Shown: piece after piece, positions 10,245 to 21,595 of the stretch
Layout of the letters: each line of letters starts with the position of its first letter
Position numbering within the stretch: position 1 is the stretch's first letter
Assembly (NCBI GenBank): GCA_025965155.1
Contig: JAOPXN010000111.1
Coordinates: forward strand, 1-64,000
Source of the DNA: Propionibacteriaceae bacterium
GTDB taxonomy: Bacteria; Actinomycetota; Actinomycetes; Propionibacteriales; Propionibacteriaceae
Direction: 5' to 3'
Length of the DNA stretch: 64,000 bases
Position numbers and translations under genes: made by a program
The notes under the pieces: model-generated
Seen by the model: only the letters and a program-made list of their open reading frames with translations
The model's database searches: none
What the model was told of the DNA's origin: nothing

Positions 10245-10447
10245 TGTGGTGCCCTGCGCATACCCCCGGTATGCGTTGGGCGCTTACTCTACGTCTGGAA
10301 TCCCCCGCCGCTACCGGGACTCACGTCCGCGGACAGCTTTATCGCAGCCGGCGCCGACCACGCGGCCGCGGTTTCATAGCGCCCAACGACCGATGCTAAC
10401 GCCTGAGTCAACCCACCGATCGTCCCCGGCTGGCGTCACGATCGGCG

Positions 10448-11959
10448 TCAGATGCCCAGGAAGGCGTCCCGAACCAGCATTCGCACCTTCGGCAGTGTCT
10501 CCGCCTGCAGCGCGGCCGCGTCAACCTCAAGAATCTCGGCGACAGTGGCCACGATCCGGCCCAGCGGCATCTCACCGTCGCAGGCCCCCAGGATACCCGC
10601 CAGAGCGGTGTCGGCCTCGACTGCGCGCCGAAACCCTCGCTGCTGCCGCAGAACTATCTGGTTCAGACCGGCACCGCCAGGTGTCGCTGTGGACTCCTCG
10701 ACGATGTCGTCGGCCAGCACCCAGCGCTGCTCCAGCAGGTCGGCGTCGCTGAACCGTTGCTCCAGATCCACCGCCGCGCGGTGTGCCTGGATTGCCGGCC
10801 CGATCGGCTGTTCGACCCCGTAGGGCCAATTCTCGATCTGTACCTGCGGCGTGGCTCGACCCGTCTTGTGCAACACGATCCAGCCCATCCCGACCGCGGC
10901 GATCCCCAACCGCTCGAAGTAGTCCAGCCACTCCTCGTACCGCTTCGTGTAGTCCGGCGAACCGGACAGACCCGCGTCCGCCAGCCACAGCTCGATGTAC
11001 TCATACGGATCGAGGGTCTCGCGCTGGATCACCAGAGCGTCGCAGCCGGTCGGCTCGATCCACGCGGCGAGCCGGTCCGCCCAGCCTTTTCCGGAGTTCG
11101 GCTCCGCCGAGGCGCTGTCCTTCGGGTGCGCCCAGTTGGCCAGCACCTGCAAGGTGCCGCCGTCAGCCAGCAGCTCGGCACCCCGCTGTACGACATGCTG
11201 GACCAGCCCGTCGGCCTCCCAGCCACCCTCCCGATAGGTCAGCCGGTCGGCGTCCGGCCCGGGCGGCGACATGACGTACGGCGGGTTGGTGACGATCAGG
11301 TCGAACTGCTCCCCCTCGACCGGTTCATACATGCTGCCGAGCCGCAGGTCGACGTCGACCTGGTTGAGAGCGAACGTGAGCCGGGCCAGCTCCACTGCCC
11401 GCGGGTTCAGGTCGGTGGCGACCACCGTATCGGCGTGCCGGGCCAGGTGCAGGCTCTGCACTCCGCAGCCCGTACCGAGGTCCAGGGCGCGGGCCACCGG
11501 CCGGCGTACGGTCAGCTGCGCCAGCGTGCTGGACGCGGGAGACACCCCGAGGACGAAGTCGGGCCGCATCGGTGCAACGGTGCTGTCCAGCCCCGGTGAG
11601 AGGTCCGACACGACCCAACCCGCCGCCCCGTCGTCGCTGGCGTACGGCCGGATGTCGATCTCGGCTCGAACGGTGCTGCCCTGCTGGGACAGCACCTCGG
11701 CGGCCATCAGCGCATCCACCACCCCGGGAAGTGCGATCTCGAGATCGTCTCGCGGCACCGGCCGCTGCAGCGGCCAGAGCAGGGTCAGGGTGGACAGCCG
11801 GTCCCGACGGCCCCGCAGGGCACGGACCGCGGCGACGGTCGAGTTCCGCCCGAGGGCCCGGTGTGCCTCCTCGCCGATCAGGTCGACGACGGCGTCCACG
11901 GTGTAGTCGGAGTCGGTCAGGGCGGCGCGCAGTGCGCGGCAGGTGTTGTCGCTGAGCAT
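10448..11959 (-). CDS. class I SAM-dependent methyltransferase with N-terminal DUF7059-like region
   Basis: ALDLGTGCGVQSLHLARHADTVVATDLNPRAVELARL...DLIVTNPPYVMSP (N5-glutamine/HemK-like NPPY motif). Confidence 0.85.
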   Translation of the reverse strand: MLSDNTCRALRAALTDSDYTVDAVVDLIGEEAHRALGRNSTVAAVRALRGRRDRLSTLTLLWPLQRPVPRDDLEIALPGVVDALMAAEVLSQQGSTVRAEIDIRPYASDDGAAGWVVSDLSPGLDSTVAPMRPDFVLGVSPASSTLAQLTVRRPVARALDLGTGCGVQSLHLARHADTVVATDLNPRAVELARLTFALNQVDVDLRLGSMYEPVEGEQFDLIVTNPPYVMSPPGPDADRLTYREGGWEADGLVQHVVQRGAELLADGGTLQVLANWAHPKDSASAEPNSGKGWADRLAAWIEPTGCDALVIQRETLDPYEYIELWLADAGLSGSPDYTKRYEEWLDYFERLGIAAVGMGWIVLHKTGRATPQVQIENWPYGVEQPIGPAIQAHRAAVDLEQRFSDADLLEQRWVLADDIVEESTATPGGAGLNQIVLRQQRGFRRAVEADTALAGILGACDGEMPLGRIVATVAEILEVDAAALQAETLPKVRMLVRDAFLGI

Positions 11960-11971
11960 CGTGGGCGGCGG

Positions 11972-12334
11972 CTATCTGGCTGCCTGCTGGTCCTTGACCC
12001 GTTCCTTCTCCGCCACCACGTCCCGGTAGCTCTTGCGCTCGCGTTGCAGCCACTCCGGCGGGTCGGCGAGGAGCGCACCGATCTGGTCGGCGTCCAGCGC
12101 GTCACCCACCCCACCGCGGGCCAGGCCGGCCCGGGAGATTCCGAGCTTCTGGGCTACCACCTCGCGGGGGAAAGGCCCGGTCCGGCGCAGCTCCACCAGC
12201 CACTGCGGCGGCTCCGCCCGCAGCGCTTCCAGCTCGTCCCGGGTGATGGGGGTGTTCTGGAACTCCTCCGGGGCGGCGGGAAGATGGATACCGAGCTTGT
12301 TGGCCGCGGTGAGAGGCTTCATGGTCTGGCTCAC
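11972..12334 (-). CDS. DUF5997 family protein
   Basis: MKPLTAANKLGIHLPAAPEEFQNTPITRDELEALRAEPPQWLVELRRTGPFPREVVAQKLGIS; divergent from a LysR gene. Confidence 0.75.
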   Translation of the reverse strand: MSQTMKPLTAANKLGIHLPAAPEEFQNTPITRDELEALRAEPPQWLVELRRTGPFPREVVAQKLGISRAGLARGGVGDALDADQIGALLADPPEWLQRERKSYRDVVAEKERVKDQQAAR

Positions 12335-12390
12335 TTCGACAGCCTATCCGCCCCACCGTGGCCGGAGTGTAGTGAACATCCCCCGACAAC

Positions 12391-12462
12391 GGAGGCAGTG
12401 TGGTTATCGACGACGGAGGCAGTGTGGTTATCGACGACGGAGGCAGAGTGGATATCGATGTG
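12391..12462 (+). repeat. 3 x 24-bp tandem repeat containing GGAGG and GTG at the LysR gene start
   Basis: ggaggcagtgtggttatcgacgac / ggaggcagtgtggttatcgacgac / ggaggcagagtggatatcgatgtg. Confidence 0.95.
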
Positions 12463-13410
12463 GAACGCCTTCGCTGGTTCGTCGCGGTCGCCGACGAACT
12501 GCACTTCGGCCGCGCCGCGGCCGCGCTGAACGTGTCCCGGCTCGCGCTGAGCGCGTCCGTGACGGCGCTGGAGAGCGAGCTGGGGACGGAGCTGTTCGTG
12601 CCCGGGGCGCAGCCCACCGAGCTGACCGACGCCGGCCGGGAGCTGCTGGAGCGAGCCCGCCCGATCATCGCCACCGAGGAGCGACGGCTGGCGACCCTGC
12701 CCCCCGAGACCACCGGACCGACAACGCTCACGGTCGGGTACGTGCCCGGCGTGACCGTCACCAAGTGGGCCAGGGTCTGGGCTGAGCGTTTCCGGAGCGT
12801 CCGGCTCGACCTGGTCGGTGTCGAGGAGCTGGACGCCGAGCCGGCCCTGCGTGACCAGCGCGTCGAGATGTGTTTCGTCCGGCTCCCGGTCCACAGCGAC
12901 GGGTTGAACGTGATCCCGCTTTACCGCGAGGTACCCGTGGTGATCGTCGGTAAGGACCACCCGGCGTCGCTCTTTGAGGAGGTGACCCTCGCCGACCTGG
13001 CCGACGAGGAGCTCTTGGACTACGTCGACCCGGCCGATGCAGTCGACCTCGTCGCGGGCGGCGCCGGGATCGTCATCGTGCCGCAGTCGGTCGCCCGGTC
13101 GTACAGCCGGCGCGACCTCGTCTACCGACCTGTCAGCGACGCGCCGGACACCCAGATCGCCCTGGCGTGGCCGGTCGAGCTGACCAGCGACCTCACCGAG
13201 GAGTTCGTCGGAGTGGTCCGCGGTCGCTCGGCCAACAGCTCGCGCTCCCCGTCCGGGACGGACAAGAAGTCCGGGCCGGACCAGGCGTCCAAGTCGCACA
13301 CCAAGCCGGCGAAGAAGAGCCAGCCCGCCAAGGCCGGTAGGGTCGCCGTGAACCGGCCTCCACGTGGATCCGCAGTCGGAGCTAAACGGCCCAAGCGCCG
13401 CGGCCGCTGA
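12400..13410 (+). CDS. LysR family transcriptional regulator with basic C-terminal tail
   Basis: VERLRWFVAVADELHFGRAAAALNVSRLALSASVTALESELGTELF winged HTH. True start could be GTG at 12400, 12424 or 12448. Confidence 0.85.
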   Translation: MVIDDGGSVVIDDGGRVDIDVERLRWFVAVADELHFGRAAAALNVSRLALSASVTALESELGTELFVPGAQPTELTDAGRELLERARPIIATEERRLATLPPETTGPTTLTVGYVPGVTVTKWARVWAERFRSVRLDLVGVEELDAEPALRDQRVEMCFVRLPVHSDGLNVIPLYREVPVVIVGKDHPASLFEEVTLADLADEELLDYVDPADAVDLVAGGAGIVIVPQSVARSYSRRDLVYRPVSDAPDTQIALAWPVELTSDLTEEFVGVVRGRSANSSRSPSGTDKKSGPDQASKSHTKPAKKSQPAKAGRVAVNRPPRGSAVGAKRPKRRGR

Positions 13411-13425
13411 GCGCCGGCGCCCGCG

Positions 13426-15321
13426 TCACCCCCGGAGGAGTCCCCGGAGCACCGGCGTTAAGGCGTCCACCACGGCCGGATCCTCGATCGTCGACGGTAC
13501 GACGGTGGGCCGCCCGTCGGCGATGTCCCGCATGGTCTTCCGCAAGATCTTGCCCGACCTGGTCTTCGGCAGCGCCGCCACCACATCGACCTGCCGCAAG
13601 CAGGCCACGGCTCCGACCTCCTGCCGGACCATAGCCACCAGCTCAGCGGCCAGCGTCGAGTCTTCCCCGGTGAAGCCCGCTTTGGTCACCACCAGGCCCC
13701 GGGGCAGCTGGCCCTTGAGCTCGTCGGCGACGCCGATCACCGCGCACTCGGCGACCGCCGGGTGTGAGGCGAGTACGGCCTCCATCGCGCCGGTGGACAG
13801 CCGGTGGCCGGCCACGTTGATCACGTCGTCGGTCCGGCCCATCACATACAGATAGCCGTCCTCGTCCAGATAGCCGCCGTCACCGGTCAGGTAGTAGCCC
13901 TCGAACGTGGACAGATAGCCAGCCACGAACCGGTTGTCGTCGCCCCAGACGGTGGTCAGCGTCCCGGGCGGCAGCGGCAGCCGCAGGCAGATCGCACCCT
14001 CCTGGCCGGCCGGGACCGGTACGCCGTCACGACCGAGCACGGCGACGTCGAACCCGGGCACCGGGACGGACGGAGATCCAGCCTTCAGGGGCAGCGGTTC
14101 CAGCCCTCGCGGGTTTGCCGCGATCGGCCAGCCGGTCTCCGTCTGCCACCAGTGGTCGACCACCGGGACCCCGAGCTTCTTCCCGGCCCACCCGAAGGTG
14201 TCCGGATCGAGTCGCTCCCCAGCCAGGAACAGGGTCTGCAGCGACGACAGGTCGTAGTTGTCGATCAAGGCTCCGTCTGGGTCGACCTTGCGGATCGCGC
14301 GGATGGCGGTTGGGGCGGTGAACAGCGCCTTCACCCGATGCATCGACGCCACCCGCCAGAAGCTGGCGGCGTCCGGGGTGCCGACCGGCTTGCCTTCGTA
14401 CAGCACCGTCGTGGCCCCGACCAGCAGCGGGGCGTAGACGATGTAGGAGTGACCGACGACCCAGCCGACATCGCTGGCGGTGAACATCACGTCGCCGACA
14501 CCGATGTCATAGATGGTGCTCATCGAGTACGCCAGTGCCACCGCGTGACCGCCATTGTCGCGCACGATGCCTTTCGGCTTTCCTGTCGTGCCGGAGGTGT
14601 AGAGGATGTAGAGCGGATCGGTAGCCGCCAGCTCCTCGCAGACCGCCGGCTCGCACGAGCCCGGCCGCATCAGCAGGTCGAAGTCGAGGTCACGCGGCTG
14701 GACCAGCTCGGCCCGAAGCTGCTCCCGCTGGAGGATGACGCAGTGCGACGGCTGGTGGCTGGCCTTCGCCAGCGCGGCTTCGAGCAGCGGCTTGTAGGCG
14801 ACTACCCGGTCCGCCTCCAGACCGCACGAGGCGGAGATGACCACTTTCGGCTGAGCGTCGTCGATGCGTGCGGCCAGCTCGGTGGCAGCGAAGCCGCCGA
14901 AGACGACCGAATGAATGGCACCGATCCGGGCGCAGGCCAGCATCGCGATCACCGCTTCGGGAACCATCGGCAGATAGATCACCACCCGGTCGCCACGAGC
15001 GACCCCCAGATCACGCAAGGCTCCGCCCAGCTGGGCCACCAGCTCCAGCAGCTTGGCGTAGGTGTAGGTCTGACGCGCACCGGTGATGGCGGAGTGGAAG
15101 ATCAGCGCAGGCTCATCGGCCAGACCGCGGATCACCTGCCGGTCCAGCGCGTTGTAGCAGGTGTTGAGCCGGCCGTCGGGAAACCACCGGTAGTGCGGTG
15201 CTGCGGAGTCGTCCAGGACGGTGCTCGGTGTGCGGAACCAGTCGATCGCCGCCGCCTGCCGGCCCCAGAACGCGTTCGGGTCACTCACACTGGCCCGGTA
15301 GTCGTCGTCGTAGGCACCCAT
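13426..15321 (-). CDS. prpE: acyl-CoA synthetase, propionate-CoA ligase type
   Basis: AMP-binding motif YTSGTTGKPKGIVRDNGGH; PKTRSGKILRKTMRDIADG; HWWQTETGWPI. Confidence 0.8.
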   Translation of the reverse strand: MGAYDDDYRASVSDPNAFWGRQAAAIDWFRTPSTVLDDSAAPHYRWFPDGRLNTCYNALDRQVIRGLADEPALIFHSAITGARQTYTYAKLLELVAQLGGALRDLGVARGDRVVIYLPMVPEAVIAMLACARIGAIHSVVFGGFAATELAARIDDAQPKVVISASCGLEADRVVAYKPLLEAALAKASHQPSHCVILQREQLRAELVQPRDLDFDLLMRPGSCEPAVCEELAATDPLYILYTSGTTGKPKGIVRDNGGHAVALAYSMSTIYDIGVGDVMFTASDVGWVVGHSYIVYAPLLVGATTVLYEGKPVGTPDAASFWRVASMHRVKALFTAPTAIRAIRKVDPDGALIDNYDLSSLQTLFLAGERLDPDTFGWAGKKLGVPVVDHWWQTETGWPIAANPRGLEPLPLKAGSPSVPVPGFDVAVLGRDGVPVPAGQEGAICLRLPLPPGTLTTVWGDDNRFVAGYLSTFEGYYLTGDGGYLDEDGYLYVMGRTDDVINVAGHRLSTGAMEAVLASHPAVAECAVIGVADELKGQLPRGLVVTKAGFTGEDSTLAAELVAMVRQEVGAVACLRQVDVVAALPKTRSGKILRKTMRDIADGRPTVVPSTIEDPAVVDALTPVLRGLLRG

Positions 15322-15388
15322 CGGTCCGCTCCTGCCTGAGCGTCATCGCTCCTCATCCGCTTCTGATGACCCAGCGTACGATCCAGGT

Positions 15389-16258
15389 ATGTCCTCCGCG
15401 CTGCTCGCCCGGCCGCGCGCCACGATGGCTCGGGCCATCCAGGACCGGATCGCTGGTTCGGACTTCCACGCCGTGCACAGCAAGATCTGGGACACCCCCG
15501 GCGAGCGATGGTTCAGCGAGAACGACGCGATCTGGCGGGTTCATGCGGACACCTCGATGTTCATCGGGGGCATCAGGGCGTTACTGCTGCAGTCGCTGCA
15601 CCCCGTCGCCATGTGGGCAATCAGCGAGAGCTCGGCGTTCCGGGGCGACCCATGGGGGCGGCTGCACCGCACCAGTGCCTTTCTGGCCATCACCACGTAC
15701 GGCACCATCGCCGACGCGGAGCGCAGCATCGCCATCGTGAAGGCCATCCACCGAAGGGTGAGCGGGAGCCTCGCTGACGGGCGGCGCTACTCCGCCGCCG
15801 ACCCTCATCTGCTGCGGTGGATCCATGTCGCGGAAGTCGACAGCTTCCTCAGCGCCCATCAAAGGTTCGGCCGCCGTCCGCTGTCCCGCTCCGGCGCCGA
15901 CGAGTACGTCGCGCAGTGCGCCATTGTGGCGGAGAAACTCGGAGTCGTCGACGCACCGCGAACGGTTGCCGAGCTGGGGGCGGCGATGCGAGATTTCCAG
16001 CCGGAGCTGGCCGGGTCAGACCCGGCGCTGGAAGCCGCCGAGCTGCTGCTCTGGAACCCACCGCTGCCAACGATGGCACGGATCGGGTACGAGGCGCTCG
16101 CTGCTGGTGCGGTCTCACTCCTGCCGGCCTGGGCCCGGGCCCAGCTGCACCTGCCGACGCTACCGATCACCGACCGGCTGGTGGCCCAGCCGCTGGCCCG
16201 GACGATCTCGTGGACGATCCGCTGGGCACTGGCGGGCGGGGTCACCGACACTGCGTGA
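15389..16258 (+). CDS. oxygenase MpaB family (DUF2236) protein
   Basis: LLQSLHPVAMWAISESSAFRGDPWGRLHRTSAFLAITTYGTIADAERSI; LRWIHVAEVDSFLSAHQRF. Confidence 0.85.
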   Translation: MSSALLARPRATMARAIQDRIAGSDFHAVHSKIWDTPGERWFSENDAIWRVHADTSMFIGGIRALLLQSLHPVAMWAISESSAFRGDPWGRLHRTSAFLAITTYGTIADAERSIAIVKAIHRRVSGSLADGRRYSAADPHLLRWIHVAEVDSFLSAHQRFGRRPLSRSGADEYVAQCAIVAEKLGVVDAPRTVAELGAAMRDFQPELAGSDPALEAAELLLWNPPLPTMARIGYEALAAGAVSLLPAWARAQLHLPTLPITDRLVAQPLARTISWTIRWALAGGVTDTA

Positions 16259-16264
16259 GCCTTC

Positions 16265-17650
16265 TCAGGCGGCCGAGACCTCCGGCTGGTACTCGCGCTT
16301 GATGCCGGACCGGCGCGCCTGCCAGAGGATCAGCGCCAAGGCGATGCCGTGCACGACGACGGCTATCAGCACCTGCCAGGGCGTGCCCTCGGAGGACTCG
16401 CTGACGAATGCCTCGTTCCAGCCGCCGACCAGCAGCACGGTGAAGAACACCCCGACGTTGTTGACCGCGTGGATCGCGATCGCCGCCTCCAGCCCGCCGG
16501 TCCGCCAGGTGAGGACCGAGGCGGTCAACCCGAACACGGCCAGGCTGGCGAACACCCAGATGTCGGAACTGCCATGCGCCGCCGCGAACGCGCCCGTGGC
16601 GATGACCGTCGGCACCACGAACGCCACAATCGGGTTGGAGAACCAGGAGCCGACCGACTGGGTGATCAGCCCCCGGAAGAAGTACTCCTCCCCCGCCGCC
16701 TGCAGTGGGGTGAGGAAGACGACGATGGCCAGCAGGATCAGCCACTGGTCCGGCCGTGGCGAGCGCGCCGGCTCGAGAACTGCGCTCAGGCCGAGATAGA
16801 TGCCCCACAGCGGCAGCACCACCAGCAGGCATCGCAGCAGCCATCTCCACCGCAGCCCACCCTGCACGGACGAGACGTAGCGGGGCCGGATCCGATGCGC
16901 AATCCAGATCGCGAGGGTGGTACACGGGATCAGCACGACCAGCGACAGGTTGACGTAGAGGAACCCGACGGGCCCTAGGTTCGTGGTGGCGGAGATCTGC
17001 TGGGTCACCCAGCCGATCGGGTCACTCACCCCGGCGGCGATGCCGGCCAGAGCCAGCGGGATCGTCAACAGGTTGATCGACACCACCGCGAACAGCGCCG
17101 CTAGCAGCAGCGACAGCACCGGCCGCCACCAGCGGTGTCGCGGCCCGCGGAGCATCTGCTGGTAGGGACGAGGCACCTCCGGCAGAGCGCTCAGCCGGCC
17201 CTGTCCGGCAGGTACCGGATAGGGCGGCTGGCCGTAGGGCGCGAGACCGTACGGGGGCTCACCGTAGGAACCCTGGCCGTTGGGTGGCTGGCCGTACGTG
17301 GTCTGGCCCGGGTACGGAGCCTGACCGTAGGTCGGCTGGCCGTACGGCGCGGGGCCGTAGGGTGAGGTGGCCGGATGTGGCTGCGGTGGGTACGGGTTCT
17401 GCCCGTCAAGGCTGGGCCAGTACTGCGACGGTCCGTGATGCCCGGGACCGGGCGTCGGCCCGTAGCTGGGCGGTGGAGCGAACCGTGGAGCCGGCGCCGC
17501 AGATGGCTGCGGGCTGGACCCCGTCCATCCGGACTGCGTCCACGGTGACGGCGGCGGATAGTCGGCGAGGGATGGCTCCGGCTCAGCGGAAGGACCCTGC
17601 GGCTCACCCCGCCGAGGATCGGGGCTGGATGCAGTCGGCTGGTTGTTCAT
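16265..17650 (-). CDS. CPBP-family intramembrane glutamic endopeptidase with Pro/Tyr/Gly/Gln-rich N-terminus
   Basis: AAGEEYFFRGLITQSV (EExxxR) and multiple TM segments; N-terminal PYGQ-type repeats. Start taken as MNNQPTASS. Confidence 0.85.
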   Translation of the reverse strand: MNNQPTASSPDPRRGEPQGPSAEPEPSLADYPPPSPWTQSGWTGSSPQPSAAPAPRFAPPPSYGPTPGPGHHGPSQYWPSLDGQNPYPPQPHPATSPYGPAPYGQPTYGQAPYPGQTTYGQPPNGQGSYGEPPYGLAPYGQPPYPVPAGQGRLSALPEVPRPYQQMLRGPRHRWWRPVLSLLLAALFAVVSINLLTIPLALAGIAAGVSDPIGWVTQQISATTNLGPVGFLYVNLSLVVLIPCTTLAIWIAHRIRPRYVSSVQGGLRWRWLLRCLLVVLPLWGIYLGLSAVLEPARSPRPDQWLILLAIVVFLTPLQAAGEEYFFRGLITQSVGSWFSNPIVAFVVPTVIATGAFAAAHGSSDIWVFASLAVFGLTASVLTWRTGGLEAAIAIHAVNNVGVFFTVLLVGGWNEAFVSESSEGTPWQVLIAVVVHGIALALILWQARRSGIKREYQPEVSAA

Positions 17651-17752
17651 GGTGCACCAAGTGTGCCAGCGGCCGCCGAACCCCCGCCGGGCAAGACCCG
17701 TGTCGCACTCAGCGCTCGCGCTGACCGGTGTTCTGGCTGGCCCCCAAACCGA

Positions 17753-17789
17753 GATCACGTCCGCACCCGGTACGGGTACGGACGTGATC
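17753..17789. terminator. inverted repeat downstream of hppA
   Basis: gatcacgtccg...cggacgtgatc, long perfect stem; no U-tract. Confidence 0.5.
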
Positions 17790-17805
17790 TTCGTCGAATG
17801 CGAAA

Positions 17806-20211
<2,406 letters not shown>

Positions 20212-20356
20212 GCAGCGTCCTCCTGAGACATCGGGGTATCTCGCGCCTATTCGGCACGCTGGGCCCGCAGTCTAACCACTAGTGCTACTGGTTGGGTCGA
20301 AGGGACAGGGGATGGGACGGTCCAGTCCGTTTCAAGTGTCGTGACACCCTGATCTG

Positions 20357-21466
20357 GTGTCTGTATCTCTCTTCGACCCCTTGTCTTTACGATCGATCCT
20401 CGTGCCGAACCGTATCTGGCTGGCGCCGATGTGCCAGTACTCGTGCCGCGGGAACGACGGAATGCCCGACGACTGGCACCTGGTCCATCTCGGTGCCCGC
20501 GCCACCGGCGGTTTCGGTCTGGTGATGACCGAGGCGGCCGCCGTGTCTGCGGAGGGACGGATCACGCCCGAAGACGCTGGGATCTGGAACGACGCACAGG
20601 CGTCCGCCTGGGAACGGATCACCCGCTTCATCCGGGCCCAGGGGGCGGTACCGGCGATCCAGCTTGCCCACGCCGGTCGGAAGGCGTCCACCCACTCGTT
20701 CTGGGACCAGGCTTCCGGTTCCGTCTCGCCCGAGGACGGCGGCTGGACCACGGTGGCACCCTCGGCGGTGGCGTTCGACGGCCTGGCCACGCCGCAGCGG
20801 TTGACCGTCGAGGGCATCGCCCAGGTAGTGGCGGACTTCACGGCGGCAGCCGCCCGAGCCGACCGGGCCGGGTTCGACGTGGTCGAGCTGCATGCAGCCC
20901 ACGGTTATCTGCTGCATGAGTTCTTGTCTCCGCTGTCGAACCATCGCCAGGACTCCTACGGCGGCTCACTACACAACCGCGCTCGGCTGCTGACCGAGAC
21001 GGTGGCGGCCGTACGCACGGTGTGGCCGGACCACAAGCCGCTGTTCGTCCGCTTCTCCGGCACCGACTGGGTACACGAGGGCTGGTCGGTCGCCGACACC
21101 GCTCAGGTGGCGCAGTGGGTGGCAGAGCTGGGCGTCGACCTGGTGGACGTGTCGAGCGGAGGCAATGTCAACGCATCGATTCCGGTCGGACCGGGGTATC
21201 AGGTGCCGTTGGCCTCCGAGGTACGAAAGGTGGCCGGGCTGCCGACGGCCGCGGTCGGGATGATCACCGACCCGCAGCAGGCCGCGGCGATCCTGGCCGA
21301 CGGGCACGCCGATGCGGTGCTGCTGGCCCGCGCCGCACTGCGGGAGCCGGCCTGGCCGCTACGGGCGGCGCACGAGCTTGGACTTTCCCGCGATCAGGCG
21401 CGCTACGCTCCGCAGTACGTGCGGGGTGCCTGGCCAGCAGCGGAGTCACTCGCACGAAGTGCCTAG
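20357..21466 (+). CDS. Old Yellow Enzyme family NADH:flavin oxidoreductase
   Basis: LFDPLSLRSILVPNRIWLAPMCQYSC; ELHAAHGYLLHEFLSPLSNHRQDSYGGSLHNRARLL. Confidence 0.93.
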   Translation: MSVSLFDPLSLRSILVPNRIWLAPMCQYSCRGNDGMPDDWHLVHLGARATGGFGLVMTEAAAVSAEGRITPEDAGIWNDAQASAWERITRFIRAQGAVPAIQLAHAGRKASTHSFWDQASGSVSPEDGGWTTVAPSAVAFDGLATPQRLTVEGIAQVVADFTAAAARADRAGFDVVELHAAHGYLLHEFLSPLSNHRQDSYGGSLHNRARLLTETVAAVRTVWPDHKPLFVRFSGTDWVHEGWSVADTAQVAQWVAELGVDLVDVSSGGNVNASIPVGPGYQVPLASEVRKVAGLPTAAVGMITDPQQAAAILADGHADAVLLARAALREPAWPLRAAHELGLSRDQARYAPQYVRGAWPAAESLARSA

Positions 21467-21595
21467 AATTGACCCGCACGAAGTGCCTAGAATCGACCCG
21501 CACGAAGTGCCTAGAATCGATGCGCACGAAGTGCCTAGAAGTAGGGCGCACGAAGTGCCGAAGGACGTCTCGCACGTAGTGCCTGAAGATGATCA
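21452..21595 (+). repeat. 6 x 24-bp tandem repeat with palindromic core GCACGAAGTGC, starting on the OYE stop codon
   Basis: gcacgaagtgcctagaattgaccc and five in-register 24-bp variants; copies 1-4 carry in-frame TAG, copy 6 in-frame TGA. Confidence 0.97.

Noticed and set aside
13804-15339. 511-aa plus-strand ORF antisense to prpE
   Set aside because: Shadow ORF; no domain signal.
17220-17370. Imperfect repeats encoding PYGQ/PPYGQ in the CPBP protein
   Set aside because: Ordinary low-complexity cytoplasmic N-terminus common in actinobacterial membrane proteins; not counted with the gene-terminus repeats.
21452-21595. Considered as a CRISPR array
   Set aside because: Units are contiguous 24-bp tandem repeats with only a few variable bases and no unique spacers, and no cas genes are present.
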